Positions 1-8,765 of a stretch of 50,676 nt of DNA are shown here, piece after piece. Position numbers and translations under genes: made by a program. Below the pieces are notes generated by a model. The model worked only from the letters and a program-made list of their open reading frames with translations. It made no database searches and had not been told where the DNA came from. Positions within the stretch are counted from its first letter, which is position 1. Every line of letters begins with the position of its first letter. The stretch is from an uncultured Clostridia bacterium (lineage in GTDB: Bacteria > Bacillota > Clostridia > Oscillospirales > Ruminococcaceae), in the NCBI GenBank assembly GCA_947625125.1, contig CANQNF010000021.1, positions 1 through 50,676 of the forward strand. The letters are read 5' to 3'.

Positions 1-132
1 CGCAGCTCCGACAGGAGCTGCGAACCTTTAATCATCTAACCATGAATTATTATAATGTGGGCGATTTAGACACTCCCGATAAGTGCAAAAAGGGAGGATG
101 AGGGAATATGCCGAAAAAGCCCCCTTAGCCAC

Positions 133-160
133 AACGGGCCCACCATATAGGTGGACCCGC
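133..160 (-). terminator. Hairpin downstream of the sugar ABC ATPase gene
   Basis: A 10-bp stem (135-144 with 150-159, one mismatch) lies about 50 nt past the stop of the minus-strand ATPase gene. On that strand a run of five T follows only about 20 nt later, so it is an imperfect intrinsic terminator. A second perfect hairpin, 9-bp stem with a GACA loop, sits at 1-22 at the window edge and may belong to a neighbouring unit. No gene is seen in 1-206. Confidence 0.35.
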
Positions 161-206
161 TGCGGTATGTAGAGAGCTTAAAAATGAAGAAATCTGAGTT
201 TTATCA

Positions 207-1349
207 TCAGTTGATGATGACCTTTTCGGTCTCCTTGTCGAAGATGTGAATTCTGTTCGCGTCGAGAGCGCAGGTGATGACATCCTGAGGTCTGGCGGTC
301 GAACGGTTGGAGACGCGAGCTGTGAGGTTGATGCCCTCGCAGTTGAGGTAGAGATAGGTCTCTGCGCCCATCATTTCGGCGACGTTGACGGTGGCCTCGA
401 TGATGCCGGTCTTGGAGGCGGAAATGAACATTTCCTCATCGTGGATGCACTCGGGTCTTACGCCGGTGATGATCTCCTTGCCGACATAAGGAGCAAGAGC
501 TTCCTCGTTGACCTTGGACTCGGGGATCTCAATGTAGAACTTGCGGCCGCGTCTTTCCTTGGTGTCCTCGGAACCGAATTCGATGTTATATTTGCCGTCG
601 ATCTTGACGAGCTTGGAATCGATGAAGTTCATCTGAGGAGAACCGATGAAGCCCGCGACGAAGAGGTTGCAGGGGTAGCTATAGAGGGTCTGCGGGGTGT
701 CGACCTGCTGAATGAAGCCGTCTTTCATAACGACGATACGGTCGGCCATGGTCATGGCTTCGGTCTGGTCGTGGGTAACATAGATGAACGTGGTGCCGAG
801 CTTCTTATGAAGAAGAGCTATCTCGGTACGCATCTGAGCACGCAACTTAGCGTCGAGGTTGGAAAGAGGCTCGTCAAGGAGGAAGACCTGGGGCTCGCGA
901 ACGAGGGCACGTCCGAGGGCGACGCGCTGTCTCTGGCCGCCGGAGAGAGCCTTAGGCTTTCTGTCCAAAAGGTGGGATATATCAAGGATGCGGGCTGCTT
1001 CCTCGACCTTTCTTGCGATCTGGTCCTTAGGAGTTTTTCTGAGCTTAAGGCCGAAAGCCATGTTCTCAAAAACGGTCATGTGCGGATAGAGGGCGTAGTT
1101 CTGGAAAACCATCGCGATATCTCTGTCCTTAGGTGCGATGTCGTTTACAAGGCGGTTGCCGATGTAAAGCTCACCGTCGGTGATCTCTTCAAGACCCGCT
1201 ATCATACGGAGAGTGGTGGATTTTCCGCATCCGGAAGGACCTACGAAGATGATGAACTCCTTGTCCTTTACCTCGAGGCAGAAATCCGAGACTGCCACTA
1301 CGCCGCCGGCGTATTTCTTGTAGATGTGCTTGAGTGATAAGCTTGCCAT
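207..1349 (-). CDS. ugpC: Sugar ABC transporter ATP-binding protein, UgpC/MsmX family
   Basis: Cytoplasmic ATPase that energises carbohydrate importers of the CUT1 class. Visible motifs are Walker [19 protein letters not shown], signature [15 protein letters not shown], Walker [13 protein letters not shown] and the H-loop [16 protein letters not shown], followed by a C-terminal TOBE/OB regulatory region (roughly residues 240-380). 380 aa is normal for MsmX/UgpC. The start is set at the inner ATG (1349): an upstream in-frame ATG at 1364 is followed directly by GGAGG, which is the ribosome site for the inner ATG (8-nt spacing). No permease or binding-protein gene adjoins it; in Firmicutes such stand-alone MsmX proteins serve several sugar transporters (family knowledge). 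Its own promoter with two dyads lies upstream. Confidence 0.93.
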   Translation of the reverse strand: MASLSLKHIYKKYAGGVVAVSDFCLEVKDKEFIIFVGPSGCGKSTTLRMIAGLEEITDGELYIGNRLVNDIAPKDRDIAMVFQNYALYPHMTVFENMAFGLKLRKTPKDQIARKVEEAARILDISHLLDRKPKALSGGQRQRVALGRALVREPQVFLLDEPLSNLDAKLRAQMRTEIALLHKKLGTTFIYVTHDQTEAMTMADRIVVMKDGFIQQVDTPQTLYSYPCNLFVAGFIGSPQMNFIDSKLVKIDGKYNIEFGSEDTKERRGRKFYIEIPESKVNEEALAPYVGKEIITGVRPECIHDEEMFISASKTGIIEATVNVAEMMGAETYLYLNCEGINLTARVSNRSTARPQDVITCALDANRIHIFDKETEKVIIN

Positions 1350-1430
1350 TTGGTTGGCCTCCATTTCGAGAAATATTTTTAGGCTCTCGTACTGTAATGC
1401 GCTGAAGCGTCACAGCCCGCGCCCAGTCAT

Positions 1431-1490
1431 ACTAATGTAGATTAGTTACTCTTATATTATAGACAAAAAAACCCCAAAACACAAGTGTTT
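1431..1490 (-). promoter_or_regulatory. Promoter and two operator-like dyads of the sugar ATPase gene
   Basis: On the minus strand a -35 TTGTGT (1479-1484) and -10 TATAAT (1456-1461) are exactly 17 bp apart. A perfect dyad AAACAC-AA-GTGTTT (1477-1490) overlaps the -35. A second dyad ACTAAT-GTAG-ATTAGT (1431-1446) sits just downstream of the -10, near the expected start of transcription. Both are positioned to act as repressor sites, consistent with sugar-responsive control; the regulator is unknown. Confidence 0.6.
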
Positions 1491-1558
1491 TTTTTAACAA
1501 AGATATTCCCCGGGCTTTATTAAAATTGACGGAAAATCATGGGTAACAACTTTTTTCA

Positions 1559-2260
1559 TCAAATTCCGAGAGCTTTTTCCTCGTCCGGGCTGAGCTCTCT
1601 TGCCGCCCCCTCGGGCAGGCTCTTATCAAGCTCTACGCCCGCAATGCCGAGCCTTTTTAAGTACGCGACCTCGTTGCCTACGGCCTGAAACATCCTCTTT
1701 ATCTGGTGGAATTTGCCCTCTTTTATTCTGAGCATACATTCTTTATCACTGATTTTTTCAAGGGTCGCCGGCAGAAGCTTCTCGCCCGAAAGCTCCATGC
1801 CCGATAAAAAAATCCCGGCCGTTTCGGGGGATATAATGTCCCGAAGCCTGACGAAATACCGCTTCTCGACGTGATTTTTCGGGGACAGGAGCCTATGCGC
1901 AAGCTCGCCGTCGTCGGTGATGAGCACGAACCCGACTGTGTCCTTGTCGAGTCTGCCGGCAGGAAAAAGGCCCTGCCGTCTCAGCCTCGGCGGCAGGAGC
2001 TCCAAAACCGTTTCGGAAAGCCCGTCCCTTGTCGCGCACACGACCCCGGCGGGCTTGTTGAGCATTATATAAAGGTGTTTTTTGTAGCCTATCGTCTCCC
2101 CCGAGACCGAGACCTCGTCCTTTTCGGGGTCGATTTTTTCATCAAAAGACCCGGCAACTCGGCCGTTTACCGACACCAAGCCCCTTTTTATGAGCTCCTT
2201 TACGTCCTTTCGGGACAGCTCGGCCCGCTGCGAGGCTATGAATTTATCGAGTCTTTCCAT
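1559..2260 (-). CDS. rsuA: 16S rRNA pseudouridine synthase, RsuA/RluB family
   Basis: Isomerises a uridine in rRNA to pseudouridine. An N-terminal S4 RNA-binding domain (residues about 1-45, RLDKFIAS...VSVNGRV) is followed by the synthase domain with the catalytic-Asp motif PAGRLDKDTVGFVLITDDG and the family block EGKFHQIKRMFQAVGNEV. 233 aa is typical for RsuA. The start is MERLDKFIAS at 2260, preceded by AGGAGG; the in-frame extension to 2344 is repeat DNA, not protein. The RsuA (position 516) assignment over RluB rests on the short length and the HRLLSPKNHVEKRY segment. It follows the DUF4830 gene, from which a cloverleaf repeat separates it. Confidence 0.88.
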   Translation of the reverse strand: MERLDKFIASQRAELSRKDVKELIKRGLVSVNGRVAGSFDEKIDPEKDEVSVSGETIGYKKHLYIMLNKPAGVVCATRDGLSETVLELLPPRLRRQGLFPAGRLDKDTVGFVLITDDGELAHRLLSPKNHVEKRYFVRLRDIISPETAGIFLSGMELSGEKLLPATLEKISDKECMLRIKEGKFHQIKRMFQAVGNEVAYLKRLGIAGVELDKSLPEGAARELSPDEEKALGI

Positions 2261-2281
2261 TTTCGTCCTCCTTTTACGGGG

Positions 2282-2397
2282 CCCGCTGCCCGAGGCCGCC
2301 CGCTCCCACGGCGGCGGAGCCGCCGTGGGGCGCCGTCCCCCCAAGGGGGGGACGGCGGCCGGCGGAAGCCGGCTGCGGGCGGCGGAGCGGCAGCGGG
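2282..2397. repeat. Cloverleaf palindrome, family CL copy 1
   Basis: G+C-rich nested palindrome. Outer stems are CCCGCTGCC (2282-2290) with 2389-2397, and GCCGCCCGC (2295-2303) with 2375-2383. Inside are three arms: 2305-2329 (11-bp stem, GGA-type loop), 2331-2357 (12-bp stem) and 2358-2373 (6-bp stem, GGAA loop). It fills the gap between the DUF4830 gene and rsuA. The same three-armed plan with different sequence recurs at about 23.0, 42.1, 44.7 and 46.6 kb. Confidence 0.8.
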
Positions 2398-2401
2398 TCG
2401 G

Positions 2402-2860
2402 TCATGCGCCTTGAGGCGCAATGCCCTGCATAAACCCGCCGAGCTCGGTGCAGCTTATATCGGCGGCGATGAGCCTCCCCTTGCATATCAGAAGATTCGC
2501 GACCATGTTGTCGGGGTGGCCGTCGTAGTTGAGTATTTTGAATGAATAGACCGTCGCGGGCTTGCCCTTATAGCCCGAGAGGTCGAAGCCCTGCTGCTTT
2601 TGCAGGTCGTTGTACCGGGTATAGACCTCGTTCCAGTCGGTCGGCACGGTCACGTCCCGAACGTTTATCGCGCAGTCCGACGTCTCCCAGCCCAAGTTCC
2701 CGAGAAATTCAAGCATATCCTCCTCGGTCTCAAGCCTCGGGCAGCCCGGCTTAACAAGGCGGTTCACGGCATACACCGCCGCAAAAACCGCAGCCATGAT
2801 TATAAGCAGCGTGAGAAGTACCTTTAAAAGCTTCTTTATTTTTACAGTCTTGACAAACAT
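2402..2860 (-). CDS. Membrane-anchored DUF4830-like protein
   Basis: 152 aa. A single N-terminal hydrophobic helix (about residues 9-34, LLKVLLTLLIIMAAVFAAVYAV) suggests an uncleaved anchor with the rest outside the cell. The body, with GFDLSGYKGKPATVYSF and MVANLLICKGRLIAADI and a C-terminal GGFMQGI, resembles the DUF4830 family of Clostridia as I recall it; function is unknown. Start ATG at 2860 follows an AGGGG ribosome site. It lies just downstream of the ABC exporter pair on the same strand but with a gap of about 85 bp, so co-transcription is uncertain. Confidence 0.7.
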   Translation of the reverse strand: MFVKTVKIKKLLKVLLTLLIIMAAVFAAVYAVNRLVKPGCPRLETEEDMLEFLGNLGWETSDCAINVRDVTVPTDWNEVYTRYNDLQKQQGFDLSGYKGKPATVYSFKILNYDGHPDNMVANLLICKGRLIAADISCTELGGFMQGIAPQGA

Positions 2861-2946
2861 ATGCTCATACCCCTTTTAAAAAAGTTTGGTAGTCAAGTAT
2901 ATGCTTGTTTTTTTCTCGGTATGTTTAAAAAATCAATATCCGCCCA

Positions 2947-4665
2947 TTAACAGAACTGACTGTTATAAAGCTCGGCATAGAAACCGTTTTTCGACATCAG
3001 TTCCGAGTGGGTGCCCTGCTCTATCACGTTTCCGTCGCGCATGACCAGAATAACGTCGGCGGACATGATGGTCGAAAGCCGGTGCGCCACAATGAAGCTC
3101 GTCTTTCCTTTCATCAGCTTCTCGAACGCCCTCTGGACCCGAAGCTCCGTCTTGGTGTCGATGTTTGAAGTCGCCTCGTCAAGTATCAGCATCGGCGGCG
3201 CCGAGAGCATGACCCTCGTTATGCAAAGGAGCTGCCTCTGACCAGCAGAGAGATTTCCGCCGTCCTCGCCGACGGGCGTGTCATAGCCCTGCGGCAGGCG
3301 TTTTATGAAGCTGTGCGCATGGGTCGCCTTTGACGCGGCGATTATCTCGTCCTCCGTCGCGTCCGGCTTGCCCATTATGATATTGTCGCGTATCGTCCCA
3401 GAGCGAAGCCATGTGTCCTGCAAAACCATGCCGTAACCCCGCCTTAAGGAAGCCCTTGTCACCTTGGAAATATCCGAGCCGTCGACGGTTATCCTGCCGG
3501 AGCCGACGTCGTAAAATCTCATGAGAAGATTTATAAGGGTAGTCTTTCCGCAGCCTGTCGGTCCCACTATCGCGACCCGCCTGCCGGGTTCGACGGAGAG
3601 GTTGAAGCCCCGTATCAGCGGCCTCTCGGGGGTATAGCTGAACGAGACGTTTTCTATCCCGACGGCGCCCTTTATATTTTCAAGCTCCGGGAAACCCTCG
3701 TCGGACGGCTGTGCGGGCGCGTCTATAAGCTCAAATATCCTCTGCGCGCATACAAGCGCGTTCTGAAGCTCGGTTATAACGCCGGAAATTTCGTTAAAGG
3801 GCTTGGTGAACTGGTTGGCGTAGGCAAGTATCGCCGACAGCCCGCCCACCGTCATCCCCTCGGGTATGGCGAAGCTACCGCAGAGGCAGACGGCCGCGTA
3901 TACTATCGAATTTACAAATCTTGTGGCAGGATTGACAAGGGACGAATAGAACACAGCCTTTCGCGTGGTGGTCTCGAGGCGGCCGTTCACGTCGTTGAAG
4001 CGCTCCTTGGCCCTGTCCTCATAGCCGTAGGCCGCGACGGCCCTTGCCCCGCCTATCATTTCGTCTATAAGGGCGGTCTGCTCGCCCCTGATGACCGACT
4101 GCTTCTGAAACAGAGAGTGGGTATTTTTGGCGACAAATCTTGCCACGAATACCGAAAGCGGAGTTAAAACGAGCGCCACGAGCGCGACCCACGGGTTTAT
4201 CCTGAGCATGAAAACAAACGTCACGACCACCGTGACAACGCCGGTGAAAAGCTGTGAAAAGCCCATCAGAAGCCCGTCCGCAAAGGTGTCGACGTCGGAT
4301 ATTACCCGGCTCAGAAGATCTCCGTAGGCGTGCCCGTCGATGTATTTAAGCGGCAGTATCTCGATTTTTTCAAACGCCATGTCCCGAATTCTTCTCACGG
4401 TCTCAAAGGTCACGCGGTTGTTGATAATTCCCATTATCCATTGCAGTACGGCGCAGACCCCCGCGACTATGCCTGCCCTGAAAAGAAATCCCGCGATTAT
4501 TTCAAAATGCACGCCTGACTCGGTTATCTCGTCTATAGCGTTGCCGAAAAGTATCGGCACATACAGCGACAGCCCCACGCTCGCAGCCGCCAAGACCGCC
4601 GAACAGATAAGCGCCGTCCGGCTCTTTCCGAGAAGCGAAAGAAGCTTTTTCACGGTGTCTTTCAT
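2947..4665 (-). CDS. ABC exporter half-transporter, canonical ATPase subunit
   Basis: 572 aa. An N-terminal exporter transmembrane domain with six predicted helices (about residues 15-310) is fused to an ATPase domain (about 335-572). Walker A is GPTGCGKTTLINLLMRFYD, signature LSAGQRQLLCITR, Walker B MLILDEATSNID with a normal catalytic glutamate, and H-loop IVAHRLSTI. The gene overlaps the stop of the preceding exporter gene by 4 bp (ATGA), which implies translational coupling and a heterodimer of the multidrug-exporter type. The ribosome site GGGAGG is good. Substrate cannot be told from sequence. Confidence 0.92.
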   Translation of the reverse strand: MKDTVKKLLSLLGKSRTALICSAVLAAASVGLSLYVPILFGNAIDEITESGVHFEIIAGFLFRAGIVAGVCAVLQWIMGIINNRVTFETVRRIRDMAFEKIEILPLKYIDGHAYGDLLSRVISDVDTFADGLLMGFSQLFTGVVTVVVTFVFMLRINPWVALVALVLTPLSVFVARFVAKNTHSLFQKQSVIRGEQTALIDEMIGGARAVAAYGYEDRAKERFNDVNGRLETTTRKAVFYSSLVNPATRFVNSIVYAAVCLCGSFAIPEGMTVGGLSAILAYANQFTKPFNEISGVITELQNALVCAQRIFELIDAPAQPSDEGFPELENIKGAVGIENVSFSYTPERPLIRGFNLSVEPGRRVAIVGPTGCGKTTLINLLMRFYDVGSGRITVDGSDISKVTRASLRRGYGMVLQDTWLRSGTIRDNIIMGKPDATEDEIIAASKATHAHSFIKRLPQGYDTPVGEDGGNLSAGQRQLLCITRVMLSAPPMLILDEATSNIDTKTELRVQRAFEKLMKGKTSFIVAHRLSTIMSADVILVMRDGNVIEQGTHSELMSKNGFYAELYNSQFC

Positions 4666-6398
4666 GCGCTCTCGCCTCCCTCGGCAGCCTTTATCTGGCT
4701 CTCGTAAATTTCGGCATAGTCGGGGCAGCTCTTTAAAAGCTCCTCGTGCGAACCGATACCGACTGCGGCGCCGTCCTCCAAGACGACTATCCGGTCGCAG
4801 TGCATTACCGTCGAGACCCTCTGCGAAACTATCATGACGGTGGGACGGTAGTCGAGCGCTCCGACGGCGGCGCGAAGCCTTGAATCGGTCCTGAAATCAA
4901 GGGCGGAGGAGCTGTCGTCCAAAACGAGTATCTTCGGCTTCCTGACGAGCGCCCTCGCTATGCAGAGCCTCTGCGCCTGACCGCCCGAAAGATTCGACTG
5001 GCCCTGCTCTATGACGTGGTCGAGGCCGTCCGGCAGTTCGGATACAAACTCCCACGCCTGAGCCGCTTTAAGGGCCTCGATGATTTCATCGTCGGTCGCG
5101 TTTTCTGCGCCAAGCTTCATGTTGCTGCGTATCGTACCCTTAAAAAGCCGATTTTTTTGCAGCACGAACCCGAAAAGACTGCGAAGATATGTCAGATTGT
5201 AGTCCTTTACATTCCTGCCGAAAACCCTGACCTCGCCTTTGTGGACGTCGTAAAATCTCGGCGGGAGTGAGGCAAGGCTCGACTTTCCGCAGCCGGTAGG
5301 GCCGATTATGCCGAGAGTTTCGCCGGGTTTAAGTTTAAGGCTGATGTTTTCAAGGGAATCGGCGCCCGCACCCTTGTATCTTAATGAGCAATTTATATAC
5401 TCTACGGAATATTCCGAATTTATATTACATTCTGTAGCAGTACCGTTCTTCTGAGACGAGTCGGTGTTTAAGACCTCGGTCACTCTCTTAAGGCATGCCG
5501 CGGTCTTGGGAACGCTTATAATGAGGTTTGCAAGCTTTATAAGCTCCACCAAAATTTGGGACATGTAGTTGTAGAGCGCTATCACGAGCCCCTGAGTAAG
5601 CGCGCCCGCCCGGACCGAGAGCGCGCCCCTGTAGATGAGGGCGATGATGGAAAGATTTATTATCACAAAGGTGAGCGGGTTCATCGCCGCGGAAATCCTG
5701 CCGACGAGCTTCTGGCTTCGGCAGAGGTCCCGGCTTCCGTCCTTGAAGCGGGCCGTCTCGCTTTCCTCCTTGCAAAACGCCCGGATGACCCGTGAACCGG
5801 TGAGGTTTTCTTTTGTCAGAAGCAGGACGCGTTCGAGCTTTTTCTGCACCGACGAATACAAGGGGATGCACTTTAACGTTATCCCGACGACGACCGCCGT
5901 CAGCACCGGGATGGTGAGAACGAAGATGAGCGCCGCCTTGAAGTCGATGGTAAAGGCCATTATCATCGCCCCGAAAACGATTATCGGGGAACGCATCATG
6001 AGCCGGAGCATCATGTTCAGCCCCGACTGAACGGTGTTTATATCGCTCGTCAGGCGGGTGATGAGTGCAGAACTGCCGAGCGAGTCGAGCTCGGAAAAGG
6101 ACAGGCTTTCGATATGCTCAAAAAGAGCCCGCCGAAGATTCGTGCAAAAGCCGACAGCGCCTTTTGCGGCAAAGTACTGTGCGGCCAGGGTGGATGCGAG
6201 GCCGACTGCTCCCAAAAGAACCAAAACGCCGCACATTCTGAGAATATAAAGCCGGTCGCCCGACGGCACGCCGTTGTCGATTATCGCCGCCACGACAAAC
6301 GGCACCAAAAGCTCAAAGCAGGCTTCTAAGATCTTGAAGAAAGGCGCCGAAAACGCCTCGGGCGCGTAGCCCTTGAAGTATTTTAGCAGGTTTTTCAT
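4662..6398 (-). CDS. ABC exporter half-transporter, degenerate ATPase subunit
   Basis: 578 aa. Same layout as its partner: transmembrane domain then ATPase domain. Walker A is GPTGCGKSSLASL, signature LSGGQAQRLCIARAL. Walker B reads ILVLDDSSSALD, so the catalytic Glu after the Walker B Asp is replaced by Asp, and the H-loop motif is SQRVSTV with Gln in place of His. This is the pattern of the degenerate member of heterodimeric exporters such as TM287/288 and BmrCD, where only one of two ATP sites hydrolyses. Start ATG at 6398 has GGAGA upstream. Together with the next gene it forms one operon. Confidence 0.92.
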   Translation of the reverse strand: MKNLLKYFKGYAPEAFSAPFFKILEACFELLVPFVVAAIIDNGVPSGDRLYILRMCGVLVLLGAVGLASTLAAQYFAAKGAVGFCTNLRRALFEHIESLSFSELDSLGSSALITRLTSDINTVQSGLNMMLRLMMRSPIIVFGAMIMAFTIDFKAALIFVLTIPVLTAVVVGITLKCIPLYSSVQKKLERVLLLTKENLTGSRVIRAFCKEESETARFKDGSRDLCRSQKLVGRISAAMNPLTFVIINLSIIALIYRGALSVRAGALTQGLVIALYNYMSQILVELIKLANLIISVPKTAACLKRVTEVLNTDSSQKNGTATECNINSEYSVEYINCSLRYKGAGADSLENISLKLKPGETLGIIGPTGCGKSSLASLPPRFYDVHKGEVRVFGRNVKDYNLTYLRSLFGFVLQKNRLFKGTIRSNMKLGAENATDDEIIEALKAAQAWEFVSELPDGLDHVIEQGQSNLSGGQAQRLCIARALVRKPKILVLDDSSSALDFRTDSRLRAAVGALDYRPTVMIVSQRVSTVMHCDRIVVLEDGAAVGIGSHEELLKSCPDYAEIYESQIKAAEGGESA

Positions 6399-6441
6399 AG
6401 ACTTCTCCGAGGGAAGATTTTTTGGGTACAGGGGGGGTAAG

Positions 6442-6575
6442 AGGTATTCGCTTCGCTCATGCTGTCATAAGCCCCCTCCCCGATAAAGGCTTGCGGGGGA
6501 ACCGAAGCTTCATGCCGCCCCCCTCCCCCAAAGCAGGGGAGCGAGCCCCGATAGCTATGCTCGGTAAAAACATTG
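6442..6575 (+). repeat. MITE-like repeat, family A copy 1
   Basis: Begins with GGTATTCGCTTCGCTCATGC, runs into the CCCCCTCCCC block, an imperfect central hairpin and a second C-rich block with its G-rich partner. It resembles the fuller copy at 36296-36435 read from the left terminus. It occupies the space between the exporter operon and the fakA terminator; no gene is visible in 6399-6629. Confidence 0.75.
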
Positions 6576-6595
6576 CCCCGTCGGGCTTTAAATTC

Positions 6596-6623
6596 CAAAA
6601 GCGCCGCTTTTTGGGGCGGCGTT
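6596..6623 (-). terminator. Terminator of the fakA operon
   Basis: On the minus strand a CGCCGC/GCGGCG stem (6616-6621 with 6602-6607) closing an A-rich loop is followed by CTTTTGG, seven bases after the fakA stop. It is a compact intrinsic terminator. Confidence 0.6.
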
Positions 6624-6629
6624 TGGCAT

Positions 6630-8294
6630 TTATTCAACCGAAATGATGTAGTAATACACCGGCTGACCGCCGCGTATCACCGTAATATCCATCCTTGAGC
6701 CGAACTTCTCGTTGACCCTCTCTCTGAGGGCTTCGGCGTCGGCGTCGGTCACGTCCTCTCCGACGATTATCGTTATAAACTCGCTGTCGCCGTCGACCAT
6801 CCTCTTGATGAGCCTGTAGGCCGCCTTGTTCATATCCGTCTCGACGAGCGTGAGCTTTCCGTTCTCAAGCGCTAAAATTTCGCCGTTTTTGATCTGCTGG
6901 CCGTCAAATTCGCTGTCGCGTGCGGCGAAAGTCACCTGCCCCGTCTTGACCCGCTCGAAAGCCTGAGTCATGTCGGAGCGCATCGTGTTGAAATCCGCGT
7001 CGGGGTCGAACGCTAAAAGCGCCGAGAGTCCCTGGGGGATGGTCCTCGTCTGCAAAACGCAGACCTTTCTGTCGGCAAGCTTTACGGCCTGCTCGGCGGC
7101 CATGATTATATTTTTATTGTTCGGCAGGACAAAAACAGTTTCGGCGGGAGTGGCCTGCACAGCGGCCAAAATATCCTGCGTAGAGGGGTTCATCGTCTGT
7201 CCGCCCTTTACTATGCAGTCGGCGCCCGCGTCCCGAAACATCGCTTCAATGCCGTCGCCTGCGGCTACCGCGACAAACCCGTAGGGCTTCTCGGGAGGCA
7301 CCGAAACATATGCCTTATTCGAGCTTGAGACCGTGACCTTATCGGGCTTCTTGGCGGCCTCGTGCTGCATTCTCATGTTCTCGATTTTCGGCAGATTTAT
7401 AGAGCCGAACTCAAGCCCCTTTTCTATCGCAAGCCCGGGGTTGTTGGTGTGAACGTGCACTTTGATTATTTCGTCGTCCTCGACCACGACCACGCAGTCG
7501 CCTATCGACTCAAGATATGCCCGAAGTTTCAGACTGTCGTCGCAGCCCTCGGATTTATGCACGATATATTCGGTGCAGTATGTAAAAGTTATCTCGCCGT
7601 CGAATTCCCCGACGACCGAGGCGAAAGTCTCTATGGTCACGGGCTCGGCAGGCTTGGCCTCGGGCTCTTTGTATTCATAAACGCCCTCGCCCTTAAAGAC
7701 CTGCTCCATCGCTCTCATATACATGCAGAATCCCTTGCCGCCTGCGTCTACGACCCCCGCCTTTTTGAGGGTCGGCAGAAGCTCCGGCGTGGTCTCAAGC
7801 GCCCTCTCGGCCTCGTCGCATACTATTCCCCAGAACTCCGCAACATCGGGAGTGTCGGGGGCTATCTGTTTGGCCTTTTCGGCGGCAAGCCTCGAGACCG
7901 TGAGTATGGTGCCCTCGGTAGGCTTCATGACCGCCTTGTACGCCCTTTCGACGCCGAGCTCCATCGCCCTTGCGAGGTCCTCGGTGGAGGCCTCTTTCAG
8001 CTCTTTGAACGCCTTGTCGTAGCCTTTAAAGAGAATGGAAGTTATAACGCCCGAGTTGCCCCTTGCGCCCCGAAGAAGCGCGCCGCTCATGATTTTGGCT
8101 ATCTCGCCGACCCCGAGGGAGTCGGAGGCTGCCGAAAGCTCGGCCTTGGCGCTGCCCAAAGTCATCGACATGTTGGTGCCGGTGTCGCCGTCGGGAACGG
8201 GGAACACGTTAAGAGCGTCTATATCCTTTTTATTTGCGGCTATGCAGTTGGCCGCGCTGATAAAAGCGTCTCTGAGAATTTTTCCGCTTACCAT
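6630..8294 (-). CDS. fakA: Fatty acid kinase catalytic subunit FakA-like (DAK2/YloV)
   Basis: Predicted to phosphorylate fatty acids carried by a FakB/DegV protein, feeding exogenous acids into phospholipid synthesis. The N-terminal DhaL/DAK2 kinase domain (about residues 1-195) shows NVFPVPDGDTGTNMSMTL, LLRGARGNSGVITS, EGTILTVSRLAAE and VDAGGKGF. A middle and a C-terminal FakA domain follow; 554 aa is normal. Two ATGs overlap the ribosome site AGGAGG; the second (8294) has the better spacing. It sits 11 bp after an Asp23-family gene, the usual YloU-YloV pair of Firmicutes. No fakB gene is in the window. Confidence 0.9.
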   Translation of the reverse strand: MVSGKILRDAFISAANCIAANKKDIDALNVFPVPDGDTGTNMSMTLGSAKAELSAASDSLGVGEIAKIMSGALLRGARGNSGVITSILFKGYDKAFKELKEASTEDLARAMELGVERAYKAVMKPTEGTILTVSRLAAEKAKQIAPDTPDVAEFWGIVCDEAERALETTPELLPTLKKAGVVDAGGKGFCMYMRAMEQVFKGEGVYEYKEPEAKPAEPVTIETFASVVGEFDGEITFTYCTEYIVHKSEGCDDSLKLRAYLESIGDCVVVVEDDEIIKVHVHTNNPGLAIEKGLEFGSINLPKIENMRMQHEAAKKPDKVTVSSSNKAYVSVPPEKPYGFVAVAAGDGIEAMFRDAGADCIVKGGQTMNPSTQDILAAVQATPAETVFVLPNNKNIIMAAEQAVKLADRKVCVLQTRTIPQGLSALLAFDPDADFNTMRSDMTQAFERVKTGQVTFAARDSEFDGQQIKNGEILALENGKLTLVETDMNKAAYRLIKRMVDGDSEFITIIVGEDVTDADAEALRERVNEKFGSRMDITVIRGGQPVYYYIISVE

Positions 8295-8305
8295 CATTTA
8301 CCTCC

Positions 8306-8665
8306 TCAACTGTTCTCCATGCCGTCCACAAAGACGTTGACGGCGGAAACCGTAAGTCCCGTTTCGCGCTCGACAACATATTTCACCTTGTTCATTATGC
8401 TGTCGGTTATAGCCGAAACGTTGACGCCGTACATTACCGTTATATGAAGGTCGATGACAATAGCTTTCGGGCTGTCTCCCGCGGTGACTTTAACGCCGTC
8501 GTCGAGCTCCTCGGCCCTTTTAAGAACCTTTTTAAGGCCCTGGGCGGGGCTTGCCGGGTTCATTCTTACGACTCCGAAGCAGCCCGTTGCGGCATGGCCG
8601 ATGAGGTTTGAGAGATAGCCCTCGGTGAGCATTATAGCCCCGAGGTGAGTGTTCATCCTTATCAT
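8306..8665 (-). CDS. Asp23/Gls24 family envelope stress protein (YloU-like)
   Basis: 119 aa. Asp23/Gls24 domain with the typical GVVRMN...GVKVTAGDSPKAIVIDLHITVMYGVNV progression and ETGLTVSAVNVFVDGM at the end. Family members are abundant, membrane-associated or envelope-stress proteins; this short type is paired with YloV/FakA. Start ATG at 8665 is chosen because AGAGGG lies 6 nt upstream; a TTG six codons earlier would contain that ribosome site. First gene of the operon with fakA, under a strong promoter. Confidence 0.9.
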   Translation of the reverse strand: MIRMNTHLGAIMLTEGYLSNLIGHAATGCFGVVRMNPASPAQGLKKVLKRAEELDDGVKVTAGDSPKAIVIDLHITVMYGVNVSAITDSIMNKVKYVVERETGLTVSAVNVFVDGMENS

Positions 8666-8717
8666 TTGGGACCCTCTTTTCAATATAATACAGCAAATTA
8701 AAACGCTATCTTAAAAC

Positions 8718-8746
8718 ACTATACCACATTTTAAAGAGGATTGCAA
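8718..8746 (-). promoter_or_regulatory. Sigma-A promoter of the asp23-fakA operon
   Basis: Minus strand: -35 TTGCAA (8741-8746), 17-bp spacer, -10 TATAGT (8718-8723), about 50 nt before the start codon. Confidence 0.7.
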
Positions 8747-8765
8747 CCCCTTTGCCGTTGATTTT

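Noticed and set aside
246-1337. Long plus-strand open frame (363 codons) opposite the sugar ATPase gene
   Set aside because: It mirrors a clear ABC ATPase, has no ribosome site, and its amino-acid make-up is typical of an antisense shadow in G+C-rich coding DNA.
2282-2397. tRNA-like gene from the cloverleaf fold
   Set aside because: Stems are far longer than tRNA stems, there is no anticodon loop or TTCRA motif, and sequences differ among copies.
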